A DNA stretch of 64,000 bases from Neisseria sp. Marseille-Q6792 (GCF_943181435.1 NZ_OW969598.1:620001-684000); one strand, 5' to 3'; positions 1-9,599 are shown, counted from the stretch's first letter. The notes: generated by a model from the sequence alone, not told the origin. Numbers and translations are program-made.

Positions 1-835
1 AAACGATATGCTTGTTATGTATGCTTTTTTTACTTTTTTGCAGTTGCAGGCTGGCAGCATCGCCCAAACGCAGGGCTAGCCCGATGGCGAGGATGTCGAT
101 AACGGCAAGTTGCAGCAGGCGTGAAACCATGGGCGTGTAAAGTTCCGCATTTTCCTGAGTAGCTATGCTCAATACGCAATCGGCCATTTGTGCCAAAGGA
201 GATTCGTTGCGCGTCAACGCAATAATGGACGCACCGTTTTCTTTGGCGATACTGACTGCATCCAGAAGCTCGATTGACGAACCGGTATTGGAAATGGCGA
301 TAAGGACGTCTTCACTAGAAAGGACGGAAGCCGCCATCAATTGCGTATGGGTATCGACATAAGCAACGGTCGACATACCGAAACGGAAGAATTTATGCTG
401 CGCGTCTTGGGCGACAATACCTGAATTGCCAACTCCGTAAAACTCGACACGGCGGGCATGCATCAATGTGGCAATGGCATTTTCAAGTTCGGATTCTTTC
501 AGAAAGCGACGCTCGCCCAAGAGGGAGGCTGCGGCATTGCCCAATACTTTTTCGACCACGCTTGACATGTCGTCATCCGCATTGAGTTCTTCATGAACAT
601 AAGGCATACCTTCATGACCGATACTGGCGGATAATGCAAGTTTGAACTCGGGCAGCCCTTTGTAGCCCAGGCTGCGGCAAAACCGGATGACGGTCGGTTG
701 GCTGACGGAGGAGTGTTCGGCAATCTCGGCAACAGCCGCATGAACAAACCATTTGGGTTTTGCCAATGCACATTCGGCTACTTTACGTTCCGCGCCGGAA
801 AGGTCTGCCAGTGATTCGCTGATTTTGCTTAACAT
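1..835 (-). CDS. hexR: HexR, RpiR-family transcriptional regulator of glucose metabolism (3' end beyond window)
   Basis: This is a DNA-binding repressor that in proteobacteria senses 2-keto-3-deoxy-6-phosphogluconate and controls zwf, edd and related genes. The frame opens at ATG 835 (MLSKISESLADLSGAERKVA) and stays open to the left edge, about 278 codons, so only the last few residues are missing. Residues 1-77 form the RpiR helix-turn-helix, including SVSQPTVIRFCRSLGYKG. Residues of about 120-255 form a SIS sugar-phosphate domain with YGVGNSG and ISNTGSS. It lies 47 bases after glk, last in the zwf-pgl-glk-hexR run. Its likely operators are at 4140-4154 and 4294-4312. Confidence 0.9.
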   Translation of the reverse strand, partial: MLSKISESLADLSGAERKVAECALAKPKWFVHAAVAEIAEHSSVSQPTVIRFCRSLGYKGLPEFKLALSASIGHEGMPYVHEELNADDDMSSVVEKVLGNAAASLLGERRFLKESELENAIATLMHARRVEFYGVGNSGIVAQDAQHKFFRFGMSTVAYVDTHTQLMAASVLSSEDVLIAISNTGSSIELLDAVSIAKENGASIIALTRNESPLAQMADCVLSIATQENAELYTPMVSRLLQLAVIDILAIGLALRLGDAASLQLQKSKKSIHNKHIV

Positions 836-882
836 AATGATATACCCTTCGATAATCCAGCCCGCCGTAAAAGGCGATATGG

Positions 883-1863
883 TTAAACGTTTCTCAAATG
901 GTTGTCGAGAGCCACAGCCGCACCGGAAATTCCGGGAAACTCGCTCAATACGACATAGACGGGAATCGCAGCAAGATATGCTTCAAACCTGCCCTTATTC
1001 TCAAAACGGCTGCGGAACGGGGAGGTTTTAAAGTATTCCAGCACGCGGGGAATAATGCCGCCGCACAAGTATACACCGCCGCGTGCGCCCAGCATCAATG
1101 CATGGTTGGAGGCGACGGTACCGAGCATGGCGCAAAAGATGTCTAAAGTCTGACGGCACAAAGGGGACGAACCGCCCAATGCTTTTTCCGTAATTTCAGA
1201 AGGCGGCAATTTTACCGATTTGACTTTCTGCTTCACCGCCAACGCTTCATAAATCAGGCTTAAGCCTGCACCGCTGAGGAAGCGTTCTGCAGAAACATGA
1301 CCATATTTGTTTTTGGCATATTGCCAAATCAAAACCTCCATATCGTCAAACGGAGGAAAAGTCCCATGTCCGCCCTCGCCTGCCAAAGCTACCCAGCCTG
1401 CCGCACTGTGTACCAGTCCGCTTACGCCCAAGCCTGTTCCCGGACCGATAACTGCTTTCGGTGCAAACTCGACCGGTTTTTGTCCGCCGATTTGCAAGAG
1501 ATCACAATCGTCCGTCAAGGTAACCGCCAAAGCCTGCGCAGTAAAATCATTCAGTAGAATCAAGGTTTCCAGACCCAAAGCCTGACGGGTCGTTTCGATG
1601 GAGAAGGCCCAATGATGGTTGGTCATCTGCACCCAATCGCCCAATATCGGGTTGGCAATGGCAAAAGCCGCATGTTTCACATTTTCCGCACTGCTTTGAT
1701 TCAAATAGGCGCGTGCGGCATCTGTAAGCGTATCATAATCACTACATGGAAAAACAGCTGCTTTTTCAATCACACGCGGAGCGGTTTCCAATGCGAAGCG
1801 TGCATTCGTACCGCCGATATCGGCAACCAAACGAGGATAAGCTTCAGTGTGCATAGTAGACAT
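883..1863 (-). CDS. glk: Glucokinase
   Basis: It phosphorylates glucose to glucose-6-phosphate with ATP in the cytoplasm and so feeds zwf in the same cluster. The 326-residue length is normal for bacterial ROK-unrelated glucokinases. The N-terminal phosphate-binding motif DIGGTNARF is at residues 16-24, and [10 protein letters not shown] and LAGEGGHG follow in the expected order. The ATG at 1863 overlaps the end of pgl by 20 bases, which suggests translational coupling. hexR follows 47 bases later on the same strand. Confidence 0.95.
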   Translation of the reverse strand: MSTMHTEAYPRLVADIGGTNARFALETAPRVIEKAAVFPCSDYDTLTDAARAYLNQSSAENVKHAAFAIANPILGDWVQMTNHHWAFSIETTRQALGLETLILLNDFTAQALAVTLTDDCDLLQIGGQKPVEFAPKAVIGPGTGLGVSGLVHSAAGWVALAGEGGHGTFPPFDDMEVLIWQYAKNKYGHVSAERFLSGAGLSLIYEALAVKQKVKSVKLPPSEITEKALGGSSPLCRQTLDIFCAMLGTVASNHALMLGARGGVYLCGGIIPRVLEYFKTSPFRSRFENKGRFEAYLAAIPVYVVLSEFPGISGAAVALDNHLRNV

Positions 1864-2539
1864 GGCAGTGAATTCCTTGGTGATTGAGAATCAGACTGGT
1901 CGGATATTCGGTGTCAGCCCTTGCAGCAGCCTTATCGAATACCGTTTTTTTCTCTGCGCCTTGAATGGCCAAAAATACATTCGGCGTTTTGGCAATCGTA
2001 CCCAAAGTCATGCTCACACGCTCATGCGGCGCGGTAATCGGCGTAGTATGAATCAATGTCGGGTCATTGGCTTCATTGATTGCTGCCTGTAATTGAGGCG
2101 CTTGAGGGAACAACGACGCCGTATGCCCGTCTGTGCCCATGCCCAACACCAGCACGTCAGGTTGCTTGTAATGTTTCAATGCGTAAGTAACGACAACTTC
2201 AGGTTGTAATTCAGTTTCAGACTTTCCGTCTTCAACAACAGGAATCCATGTGGCAACGACCGCGTTATTTTTGAGCAGATATTCGCGTACTAAGCCTGTA
2301 TTGCTGTCGGCATGCGTGGTCGGAACGATACGCTCGTCCACCAAAGTAATGCCGACATTTTGCCAATTTAAATCTTTTTGCGACAACGCCTCGAAAAACG
2401 CGATCGGCGAACGACCGCCGGAAACAGCCAAAACCGCATGGCCTTTCTCATTCAACGCGGCTTGCAATGCGGCGGCAACGGCATCGGCGAGAGCTTGCAC
2501 GGCAGTTGCAACGTTTTCTTGTTCGTGCCAAACAAACAT
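1844..2539 (-). CDS. pgl: 6-phosphogluconolactonase
   Basis: It hydrolyses 6-phosphogluconolactone, the product of Zwf, to 6-phosphogluconate. The 231-residue protein ([17 protein letters not shown]) has the DevB/Pgl motifs AVSGGRSP and, later, [14 protein letters not shown] chose ATG 2539 because AAAGGA lies just upstream. The longer open frame to 2584 begins in an uptake-sequence hairpin and would encode an unrelated leader. It is preceded by zwf and overlaps glk by 20 bases. Confidence 0.93.
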   Translation of the reverse strand: MFVWHEQENVATAVQALADAVAAALQAALNEKGHAVLAVSGGRSPIAFFEALSQKDLNWQNVGITLVDERIVPTTHADSNTGLVREYLLKNNAVVATWIPVVEDGKSETELQPEVVVTYALKHYKQPDVLVLGMGTDGHTASLFPQAPQLQAAINEANDPTLIHTTPITAPHERVSMTLGTIAKTPNVFLAIQGAEKKTVFDKAAARADTEYPTSLILNHQGIHCHVYYAH

Positions 2540-2556
2540 GTTTCGTCCTTTCATGG

Positions 2557-2596
2557 TTTCAGACGGCCTTTTGTTGGGAAACAAGGCCGTCTGAAA
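2557..2596 (-). terminator. Inverted AG-type uptake-sequence hairpin between zwf and pgl
   Basis: Two copies of the AGGCCGTCTGAA-type uptake sequence face each other, giving a 14-bp stem. It sits between the zwf stop and the pgl ribosome-binding site. It could attenuate read-through into pgl-glk-hexR as well as serve DNA uptake. Confidence 0.7.
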
Positions 2597-2602
2597 GAAA
2601 TA

Positions 2603-4048
2603 TCATTGCTCTTCGTGCCACTTGTTGCCGTCGCGCGCCAACAGCGCGCGCGCAGCTTCAGGACCCCAAGAATGGGCTTCGTAAGCATGTGGAGGCGTTG
2701 TATTGTTCGCCCAGTTTTCCAAAATCGGCATCACATATTCCCAAGCTGCTTCGAGTTCGTCACGACGGTTGAACAAAGCGAGTTTGCCGTTAATTACATC
2801 CAGCAGCAGACGCTCATAAGCCTCAGCGCGGCGACCCTCGACGGCTGTGCCCAAGTCCACGCCAATCGGTGTCACTTCGACTTTGTTGCCTGCACCCGGG
2901 GTTTTCACTTGCGTGTAAAGACGGACGGATTCGGTCGGTTGTAGTTCAATAACCAAACGATTCGGCGCAGGTTGGCTGTTGTCAAAAATATGGTTTTGCA
3001 GCGGACGGAAGTTCAACACGATTTCCGCCACTTTGCCTGCCATGCGTTTGCCGGTACGCAGGTAGAAAGGTACGCCTTTCCAACGCTCGTTTTCGATTTC
3101 GGCTTTGATGGCGACATAGGTTTCAGTGAAACTGTCTTTCGGTATATCGACTTCTTCTAGATAGCCGTTCATGCCGTTTGCTGCAACATATTGGCCACGA
3201 ATAACATTTTCGTTGACGGATTCGATGGTCAGCGGTTTCAGCGATTTGATGACTTTCACTTTCTCGTCGCGTACGGCATCGGCATCCAAACTCGCCGGTG
3301 CTTCCATCGCAGTCATACAAAGCATTTGCATCAAGTGGTTTTGCACCATATCGCGCAATGCGCCAGTAATGTCGTAAAACTCGCCGCGTTCTTCCACGCC
3401 CAACTGCTCGGCGATGGTCAGCTGTACGCTTTCAATGTATTTGTTGTTCCACAAAGGCTCGAACATCACATTGGCAAAACGTAGAGCCAACAGGTTTTGC
3501 AGGCTTTCTTTGCCCAAATAATGGTCGATGCGGTAGATTTGTTCTTCTTTGAAATAACGGGCGACATCGGTATTGATTTGCTGGGAAGAAGCCAAGTCCG
3601 TACCCAACGGTTTTTCCAAAACCACGCGCACGTTATCGGCATTCAAACCGATTTCGGCAAGGTTTTCACAGGCTTGCGCAAAGAATTTCGGCGCAGTTGA
3701 GAGGTAGATCACGACATTTTCAGTATTCTTGCGTGCTTTTACCAAGTTGCCCAAGGCAATGAAATCGCCTTTCTCTGTAACATCGACTTTTAAATATTCG
3801 AGACGTTGGATAAACGATGCCCACGTTTCATCTGAGAAATTTTGTTTGACATGGATTTTAGAATTCGTTTCCACTTTGGCCAAAAAGCCTGCGGTATCCA
3901 ATTCGCTGCGGCTTACGCCCAAAATACGACCTTCGGGATGAAGCAAACCGGCTACATGCGCCTGATACAGGCAAGGCAAAAGTTTACGCATTGCCAAATC
4001 ACCAGTCGCGCCAAACAACACCAAATCAAAATTTGTCTGCATATTCAT
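2603..4048 (-). CDS. zwf: Glucose-6-phosphate 1-dehydrogenase
   Basis: It oxidises glucose-6-phosphate to 6-phosphogluconolactone and makes NADPH, the entry step of the Entner-Doudoroff route and pentose phosphate pathway. The 481-residue length is typical. The nucleotide-binding motif GATGDLA is at residues 14-20, and the substrate signature RIDHYLGKE near residue 180 holds the catalytic region. ATG 4048 follows a weak ribosome-binding site. Divergent edd lies 385 bases away, and a HexR-like palindrome at 4140-4154 is about 92 bases upstream of the start. Confidence 0.96.
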   Translation of the reverse strand: MNMQTNFDLVLFGATGDLAMRKLLPCLYQAHVAGLLHPEGRILGVSRSELDTAGFLAKVETNSKIHVKQNFSDETWASFIQRLEYLKVDVTEKGDFIALGNLVKARKNTENVVIYLSTAPKFFAQACENLAEIGLNADNVRVVLEKPLGTDLASSQQINTDVARYFKEEQIYRIDHYLGKESLQNLLALRFANVMFEPLWNNKYIESVQLTIAEQLGVEERGEFYDITGALRDMVQNHLMQMLCMTAMEAPASLDADAVRDEKVKVIKSLKPLTIESVNENVIRGQYVAANGMNGYLEEVDIPKDSFTETYVAIKAEIENERWKGVPFYLRTGKRMAGKVAEIVLNFRPLQNHIFDNSQPAPNRLVIELQPTESVRLYTQVKTPGAGNKVEVTPIGVDLGTAVEGRRAEAYERLLLDVINGKLALFNRRDELEAAWEYVMPILENWANNTTPPHAYEAHSWGPEAARALLARDGNKWHEEQ

Positions 4049-4139
4049 CGTATTATCTCATTAGAAATTTTTAATTCCGTCTTACCCCTGTCGTTCACCG
4101 AAACACCGGATAGTTCAAGGACAAAGCAGGAACATAATG

Positions 4140-4154
4140 AGTAGTAATACTACA
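4140..4154. promoter_or_regulatory. Putative HexR operator (zwf side)
   Basis: On the minus strand this reads TGTAGTATTACTACT. It matches 13 of 15 positions of the gamma-proteobacterial HexR consensus as I recall it (TGTARTTWWAYTACA). Its core GTAGTAATACTAC is a perfect palindrome. It lies about 92 bases upstream of the zwf start. Function is inferred from the match and from hexR being in the same cluster. Confidence 0.6.
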
Positions 4155-4293
4155 CATCACTACACTTTTTGTCCATGCCCATTTTTTCAATTTCTTTGAC
4201 CTAATCCAAAACGAGACAAATCCTCTTCGGTATTAGTGGCGTAATTTGAAATACGCCCGAAATTTAAATCAAGCTTCATTTTGACTATTAAAT

Positions 4294-4312
4294 TTTGTAA
4301 TAAAATTACAAA
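4294..4312. promoter_or_regulatory. Putative HexR operator (edd side)
   Basis: TTTGTAATAAAATTACAAA is a perfect inverted repeat with 8-bp arms around AAA. Its central 15 bases fit the recalled HexR consensus at every position except the central axis region. It precedes a TATAAT at 4320-4325 and would overlap the -35 region, as expected for a repressor of edd-eda. Confidence 0.7.
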
Positions 4313-4433
4313 TTTGTATTATAATAAATATTGCTTTTTCTATTTTCAGACGGCACATTAATTTAATATCCGCTCCGAATACAAAATCAAAACGCACGAT
4401 ACCAAGCCATCGCATTCAAACAATAGGTCGAAC

Positions 4434-6269
4434 ATGAACCCCACTCCTATCCACCCCAAGCTTGCCGAGATTACCGAGCGCATCATTGAGCGCAGCCGCC
4501 CGACGCGTGAAAAATATCTGGCGAAAATCCGTAGTGCCAAACAAATGGGACGGCTGGGGCGCAACCAGCTCGGTTGCAGCAACTTAGCGCACGGTTACGC
4601 TGCCATGCCCAAAAGCATCAAAATCAAAATGCTTCAGGAAACCGTCCCCAACTTAGGCATCATCACTGCCTACAATGACATGGTTTCCGCACACCAACCG
4701 TTTAAAGACTTCCCCGACCAAATCAAAGACGAAGCGCAGAAAAACGGTGTGACCGCCCAAATCGCCGGCGGCACGCCCGCCATGTGCGACGGCATCACGC
4801 AAGGCTATGCCGGTATGGAATTGTCGCTGTTTTCCCGCGACGTGATTGCGATGAGTACCGCTGTCGGCCTGTCTCATCAAATGTTTGACGGCGGACTGTT
4901 TATGGGCGTGTGCGACAAAATCGTTCCGGGTTTAATGATAGGTGCGCTTTCGTTCGGCCATATTCCAGGCATCTTCGTTCCGGCAGGCCCGATGTCCAGC
5001 GGTATCGGCAATAAAGAAAAAGCCCGCACCCGCCAGCTTTTCGCCGAAGGCAAGGTCGGACGCAACGAACTTTTGAAAAGCGAAATGGGTTCTTACCACA
5101 GCCCGGGCACCTGCACTTTCTACGGCACGGCAAACTCCAACCAAATGATGATGGAAATGATGGGCGTGCACCTCCCTGCCGCCGCTTTCGTCCACCCTTA
5201 CACCGACCTGCGTGAAGCCCTGACCCGCTACGCCGCCGGACACCTCGCGCGCGGCATCAAAAACGGCACCATCAAACCATTGGGCGAAATGTTGACCGAA
5301 AAATCCTTCATCAACGCCCTGATCGGTTTGATGGCGACCGGCGGCTCAACCAACCACACCATGCACCTCGTTGCCATGGCACGCGCCGCCGGCGTGATTT
5401 TGAACTGGGACGACTTTGACGAAATTTCGTCCATCATCCCGCTGCTCATCCGCGTGTATCCAAACGGCAAAGCTGACGTGAACCACTTTACCGCAGCGGG
5501 AGGACTGCCTTTCGTTATCCGCGAATTGCTGGACGTAGGCTTATTACACGACGATGTCGATACCGTCGTCGGACACGGTATGCGCCACTACACCAAAGAG
5601 CCTTTCCTCATCGACGGCAAACTCGAATGGCGCGAAGCCCCCGAAACCAGCGGCAACGACGACATCCTGCGCAAAGCCGACAACCCGTTTTCCCCAGACG
5701 GCGGTCTGCGCCTGATGAAAGGCAACATCGGTCGCGGCGTAATTAAAGTATCCGCCGTGCGCGAAGGCTGCCGCATCATTGAAGCACCCGCCATCGTGTT
5801 CAACGACCAACGCGAAGTATTGGCCGCATTTGAACGCGGAGAGTTGGAACGCGATTTTGTCTGCGTTGTCCGCTACCAAGGCCCGCGTGCTAACGGTATG
5901 CCCGAATTGCACAAACTGACTCCGCCTTTGGGCATCCTGCAAGACTGCGGCTTCAAAGTAGCACTGCTGACCGACGGCCGTATGTCCGGCGCGTCCGGTA
6001 AAGTTCCGGCCTCTATCCACATGACGCCTGAAGCCCTGATGGGCGGCAATATCGCCCAAATCCGTACCGGCGACTTGATCCGCTTCGACTCCGTTACCGG
6101 CGAACTCAACGTCCTGATCAACGAAGCCGAATGGAACGCCCGAGAAGTTGAACATATCGATTTGAGCGCGAACCAACAAGGTTGTGGCCGCGAACTTTTC
6201 GCCAACTTCCGCAGCATGACCAGCAGCGCAGAAACCGGTGCCATGAGCTTCGGCGGCGAATTTGCCTAA
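4434..6269 (+). CDS. edd: Phosphogluconate dehydratase
   Basis: It dehydrates 6-phosphogluconate to 2-keto-3-deoxy-6-phosphogluconate, the first committed Entner-Doudoroff step, using an iron-sulfur cluster. The 611-residue length is normal for the IlvD/Edd family. Family signatures are visible: CDGITQGYAGME near residue 120, and LLTDGRMSGASGKVPASIH near residue 515. ATG 4434 is preceded by AGGT. eda follows after a hairpin at 6275-6312. Regulation by HexR is likely from the palindrome upstream. Confidence 0.96.
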   Translation: MNPTPIHPKLAEITERIIERSRPTREKYLAKIRSAKQMGRLGRNQLGCSNLAHGYAAMPKSIKIKMLQETVPNLGIITAYNDMVSAHQPFKDFPDQIKDEAQKNGVTAQIAGGTPAMCDGITQGYAGMELSLFSRDVIAMSTAVGLSHQMFDGGLFMGVCDKIVPGLMIGALSFGHIPGIFVPAGPMSSGIGNKEKARTRQLFAEGKVGRNELLKSEMGSYHSPGTCTFYGTANSNQMMMEMMGVHLPAAAFVHPYTDLREALTRYAAGHLARGIKNGTIKPLGEMLTEKSFINALIGLMATGGSTNHTMHLVAMARAAGVILNWDDFDEISSIIPLLIRVYPNGKADVNHFTAAGGLPFVIRELLDVGLLHDDVDTVVGHGMRHYTKEPFLIDGKLEWREAPETSGNDDILRKADNPFSPDGGLRLMKGNIGRGVIKVSAVREGCRIIEAPAIVFNDQREVLAAFERGELERDFVCVVRYQGPRANGMPELHKLTPPLGILQDCGFKVALLTDGRMSGASGKVPASIHMTPEALMGGNIAQIRTGDLIRFDSVTGELNVLINEAEWNAREVEHIDLSANQQGCGRELFANFRSMTSSAETGAMSFGGEFA

Positions 6270-6274
6270 ACCCT

Positions 6275-6312
6275 TTTCAGACGGCCTTTTAAAACAATCA
6301 GGCCGTCTGAAA
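6275..6312 (+). terminator. Inverted AG-type uptake-sequence hairpin between edd and eda
   Basis: TTTCAGACGGCC and GGCCGTCTGAAA form a perfect 12-bp stem around a short AT-rich loop. It lies in the edd-eda gap and may attenuate transcription between the two genes. Confidence 0.65.
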
Positions 6313-6359
6313 CCATGTTAACGACCCTATTACGATACAGTCCCCAACGGAGACCTAAA

Positions 6360-6998
6360 ATGTCCAAACTGACCCCACGCGAAATCCTGACAGCCGGCGC
6401 AGTTGTGCCTGTGATGGCGATTGACGACTTAAGCACTGCCGTCGATTTATCCCATGCCCTTGTCGAAGGCGGCATTCCTACCCTCGAAATCACCCTGCGC
6501 ACCCCCGTCGGCATTGACGCCATCCGCCTGATTGCCAAAGAAGTGCCCAACGCCATCGTCGGCGCGGGTACGGTAACCAATCCCGATCAGCTCAAAGCCG
6601 TCGAAGACGCAGGCGCGGTTTTCGCCATCAGCCCGGGGCTGCACGAATCCCTCGCCAAAGCCAGCCACAACAGCGGCATTCCCCTGATTCCCGGCGTTGC
6701 TACTCCGGGCGAAGTCCAACTGGCTTTGGAACACGGTATCGACACCCTCAAACTCTTCCCCGCCGAAGTCGTCGGCGGCAAAACCATGCTCAAAGCCCTC
6801 TACGGCCCTTATGCCGACGTGCGCTTCTGCCCGACCGGCGGCATCAGTCTCGCCACCGCGCCCGATTACTTGGCATTGCCCAACGTCCTGTGCGTCGGCG
6901 GCTCATGGCTGACACCGAAAGAAGCCGTGAAAAACAAAGACTGGGACACCATCACTCGCCTCGCCAAAGAAGCGGCGGCATTGAAACCCAAAGTCTGA
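6360..6998 (+). CDS. eda: 2-keto-3-deoxy-6-phosphogluconate aldolase
   Basis: It cleaves 2-keto-3-deoxy-6-phosphogluconate to pyruvate and glyceraldehyde-3-phosphate, completing the Entner-Doudoroff route. The 212-residue class I aldolase has the Schiff-base lysine motif LKLFPAE near residue 133 and the phosphate loop CPTGGI. I chose ATG 6360 (MSKLTPREIL) with GGAGA upstream. The upstream ATG at 6315 starts beside an uptake sequence. The stop codon TGA at 6996-6998 lies inside the left terminal repeat of the adjoining insertion sequence, so the last bases of the gene may be IS-derived. Confidence 0.94.
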   Translation: MSKLTPREILTAGAVVPVMAIDDLSTAVDLSHALVEGGIPTLEITLRTPVGIDAIRLIAKEVPNAIVGAGTVTNPDQLKAVEDAGAVFAISPGLHESLAKASHNSGIPLIPGVATPGEVQLALEHGIDTLKLFPAEVVGGKTMLKALYGPYADVRFCPTGGISLATAPDYLALPNVLCVGGSWLTPKEAVKNKDWDTITRLAKEAAALKPKV

Positions 6999-8205
6999 GA
7001 CCTTTGCAAAAATCCCCAAAATCCCCACCAAGACATTTAGGGGATTTCTCATGAGCACCTTCTTCCGGCAAACCGCACAAGCCATGATTGCCAAACACAT
7101 TGACCGCTTCCCACTATTGAAGTTGGACCAGGTGATTGATTGGCAACCGATCGAACAATACCTGAATCGTCAAAAAACCCGTTACCTTCGAGACCACCGC
7201 GGCCGTCCCGCCTATCCCCTGTTGTCCATGTTCAAAGCCGTCCTGCTCGGACAATGGCACAGTCTCTCCGATCCCGAACTCGAACACAGCCTCATTACCT
7301 GCATCGACTTCAACCTGTTTTGCCGTTTTGACGAACTGAGCATCCCCGATTACAGCACCTTATGCCGCTACCGCAACTGGCTGGCGCAAGACAATACCCT
7401 GTCCGAATTGCTGGAACTGATCAACCGACAACTGACCGAAAAAGGCCTAAAAATAGAGAAAGCATCCGCCGCTGTCGTTGACGCCACCATTATTCAGACT
7501 GCCAGCACAAACAGCGTCAGGCTATAGAAGTCGATGAAGAAGGACAAGTCAGCAGCCAAACCACACCGAGTAAAGACAGCGATGCCCGTTGGACAAAGAA
7601 AAACGGTCTCTACAAACTCGGTTACAAACAACATACCGTACCGATGAGGAAGGCTATATCGAGAAACTGCACATTACCCCCGCCAATGCCCATGAGTGCA
7701 AACACCTGTCGCCTTTGCTGGAAGGGATAGCCGAAGGTACGGCCGTCTATGCCGACAAAGGCTATGACAGCGAGGAAAACCGGCAACATCTGGAAGAGCA
7801 TCGGTTACCGGACGGCATTATGCGCAAAGCCCACCGCAAACATCCGCTGGCGGAAGCGCAAACCAAACGCAACCGATATTTATCGAAAACCCGTTATGTG
7901 GTCGAACAAAGCTTCGGTACGCTGCACCGTAAATTCCGCTATGCGCGGGCAGCCTATTTTGGGCTGATTAAAGTGAGTGCGCAAAGCCATCTGAAGGCGA
8001 TGTGTTTGAACCTGTTGAAAGCCGCCAACAGGCTAAGTGTGCCTGTTGCTGCCTAAAAGGCGGTTGGATGCCTGATTATCGGGTATCTGGGGAGGATTAA
8101 GGGGGTATTTGGGTAGAGTTAGTGGATATTTGAAACGAAAACAGCCGAAAACCTGTGTTGAGGTTTCGACTGTTGGGAGGGAAAGGAATTTTGCAAAGGT
8201 CTCAG
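6995..8205 (+). mobile_element. IS5-family, IS1106-like insertion sequence (decayed)
   Basis: Perfect 17-bp terminal inverted repeats, CTGAGACCTTTGCAAAA at 6995-7011 and its complement at 8189-8205, bound a 1.2-kb element with one broken transposase gene. The transposase sequence is the Neisseria IS1106/IS5 type. I could not identify a clear target-site duplication. The left end overlaps the eda stop codon. The right end is 16 bases from a terminator of the symporter gene. Confidence 0.85.
7051..8056 (+). pseudogene. IS1106-like transposase, broken by two frameshifts
   Basis: Three reading-frame pieces make up one IS5-family transposase. Piece 1 (7051-7527, MSTFFRQTAQAMIAKHI) carries the N-terminal domain and the first DDE aspartate context VVDATI. 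The frame slips by one base near 7505, giving early stop TAG 7525-7527. The middle piece reads AIEVDEEGQ to LYKLGYKQHT. A second one-base loss near 7635 moves into the frame that runs to 8056, with YADKGYD and the C-terminal VVEQSFGTLHRKFRYARA. No intact transposase can be made. Confidence 0.85.
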
Positions 8206-8220
8206 GTTGATTGGCTAATA

Positions 8221-8255
8221 TAAAACTGCACTTCGGAAACCGGAGTGCAGTTTTA
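8221..8255 (-). terminator. Terminator of the dicarboxylate symporter gene
   Basis: AAAACTGCACT and AGTGCAGTTTT form an 11-bp stem that continues inward through TCGG/CCGG around AAA. On the minus strand it is followed by a T-containing tract. It lies 25 bases after the symporter stop codon. Confidence 0.8.
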
Positions 8256-8279
8256 TTTGCTTAGTTTATATTTGACGGT

Positions 8280-9599
8280 TTAATGCGAGGCGTCGGTATG
8301 AACGGTCAGTTTTCCGTTCATAGCATCATCAAGTTTATCCTTGTCTAAGGATTTCTCCCAACGCGCAACCACAATGGCAGCACAAGCATTACCCACCAGG
8401 TTGGTCAGCGCCCTACATTCGGACATAAAGCGGTCGATACCCAAAATCAGTGCCATTCCTTCTACCGGCAAGCTGGGGACAACAGACAGTGTTGCCGCCA
8501 AGGTAATAAAACCTGCACCGGTTACACCCGCCGCACCTTTTGAACTGAGCATTGCCACCAACAACAAAGTAATTTGTTGGGTAATAGTCAAATCGGTATT
8601 GGTGGCCTGTGCAATAAACAATGCGGCCATGGTCATATAAATATTGGTACCGTCAAGGTTAAAGGAATATCCTGTAGGGATAACCAGACCGACTACAGAC
8701 TTCTTACAACCTGCTGCTTCCATTTTCTGCATCAATGTCGGCAGTGCGGCTTCTGAAGAGGAAGTTCCCAGTACCAACCACATTTCTTCTTTAATATAAC
8801 GGATCATTTTTAAGATGGAGAACCCGTTATAACGTGCCACCGCACCAAGGACAAAAACGACAAACAATAATGATGTCAGATAGAAAGTGGCTACCAAAAG
8901 AATCAGATTACTGATGGAATGCAGACCATATTTCCCAACGGTGAATGCCATAGCACCTAATGCCCCCAACGGTGCGGCCTTCATCAATATGGAAACCACT
9001 TTGAACATCGGGGTTGTTGCCGCCAGAAGCAAGTCGGTGATAGGACGCGCTTTCTCGCCTACGGAAGCAAGGGAAATGCCGAATAAGACGGAAACGAATA
9101 AGACTTGCAGAATATTACCTTCCGTCAGGGGGCTGACCACCGTAGTCGGAATAATATTCATCAAAAAACCAACCAAGGTACTGTCATGTGCTTTCTCAAC
9201 ATATTCCGAAACCTTTTCGGAATGTAATGTAGCGGGGTCAATATTGAGTCCTGCCCCAGGTTGGACAATATTGGCGACTATCAGGCCAATAACCAATGCA
9301 AGAGTCGAAAAGGTAAGGAAATAAAGCATTGCTTTACCCGCAACGCGACCAACCGACTTCATATCATTCATACCGGCAATACCGGTAACAACAGTCAGGA
9401 AAATAACCGGTGCAATAATCATCTTGACCAGTTTAATGAACGCTTCTCCCAAAGGCTTCAAGCTTGCCCCGAAATGAGGGAAGAAATTGCCAAGTATAAT
9501 ACCGATGATGATGGCAACGATAACTTGGAAATACAGGCTGTGATAAAATTTCGGCCTGCCTTGCGGGAGTTGCGGCGTATCTGGAGCAGTATGCAGCAT
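8280..9599 (-). CDS. dctA: Sodium/proton:dicarboxylate symporter (DAACS family, DctA-like)
   Basis: This inner-membrane carrier of 439 residues should import C4-dicarboxylates or acidic amino acids with cations. About eight hydrophobic segments are visible. The DAACS signatures are present: the serine-rich hairpin [13 protein letters not shown] near residue 278, then [16 protein letters not shown], and [18 protein letters not shown]. The TSSSEAALP and RALTNLVGN forms are closest to DctA. ATG 9599 has AGAGGA upstream. Importing succinate, fumarate or malate would suit the neighbouring TCA cluster. GltP (glutamate) is the main alternative. Confidence 0.8.
   Translation of the reverse strand: MLHTAPDTPQLPQGRPKFYHSLYFQVIVAIIIGIILGNFFPHFGASLKPLGEAFIKLVKMIIAPVIFLTVVTGIAGMNDMKSVGRVAGKAMLYFLTFSTLALVIGLIVANIVQPGAGLNIDPATLHSEKVSEYVEKAHDSTLVGFLMNIIPTTVVSPLTEGNILQVLFVSVLFGISLASVGEKARPITDLLLAATTPMFKVVSILMKAAPLGALGAMAFTVGKYGLHSISNLILLVATFYLTSLLFVVFVLGAVARYNGFSILKMIRYIKEEMWLVLGTSSSEAALPTLMQKMEAAGCKKSVVGLVIPTGYSFNLDGTNIYMTMAALFIAQATNTDLTITQQITLLLVAMLSSKGAAGVTGAGFITLAATLSVVPSLPVEGMALILGIDRFMSECRALTNLVGNACAAIVVARWEKSLDKDKLDDAMNGKLTVHTDASH

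Larger units (their letters stand above)
4049..4433. promoter_or_regulatory. Divergent zwf/edd control region
   Basis: This 385-base gap is AT-rich on the edd side and holds the promoters of both divergent Entner-Doudoroff transcription units. No gene fits. Two HexR-like palindromes are annotated separately. A perfect TATAAT is at 4320-4325, upstream of edd, and the second palindrome overlaps the expected -35 position. A partial uptake sequence is near 4350. Confidence 0.7.

Noticed and set aside
499..771. 90-codon minus-strand frame inside hexR
   Set aside because: It is in a different frame from the continuous HexR frame opening at 835, which has helix-turn-helix and SIS motifs.
838..883. 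Possible glucokinase-HexR fusion as known in Burkholderia
   Set aside because: glk has its own stop at 883-885 and hexR its own ATG at 835; 47 non-coding bases separate them.
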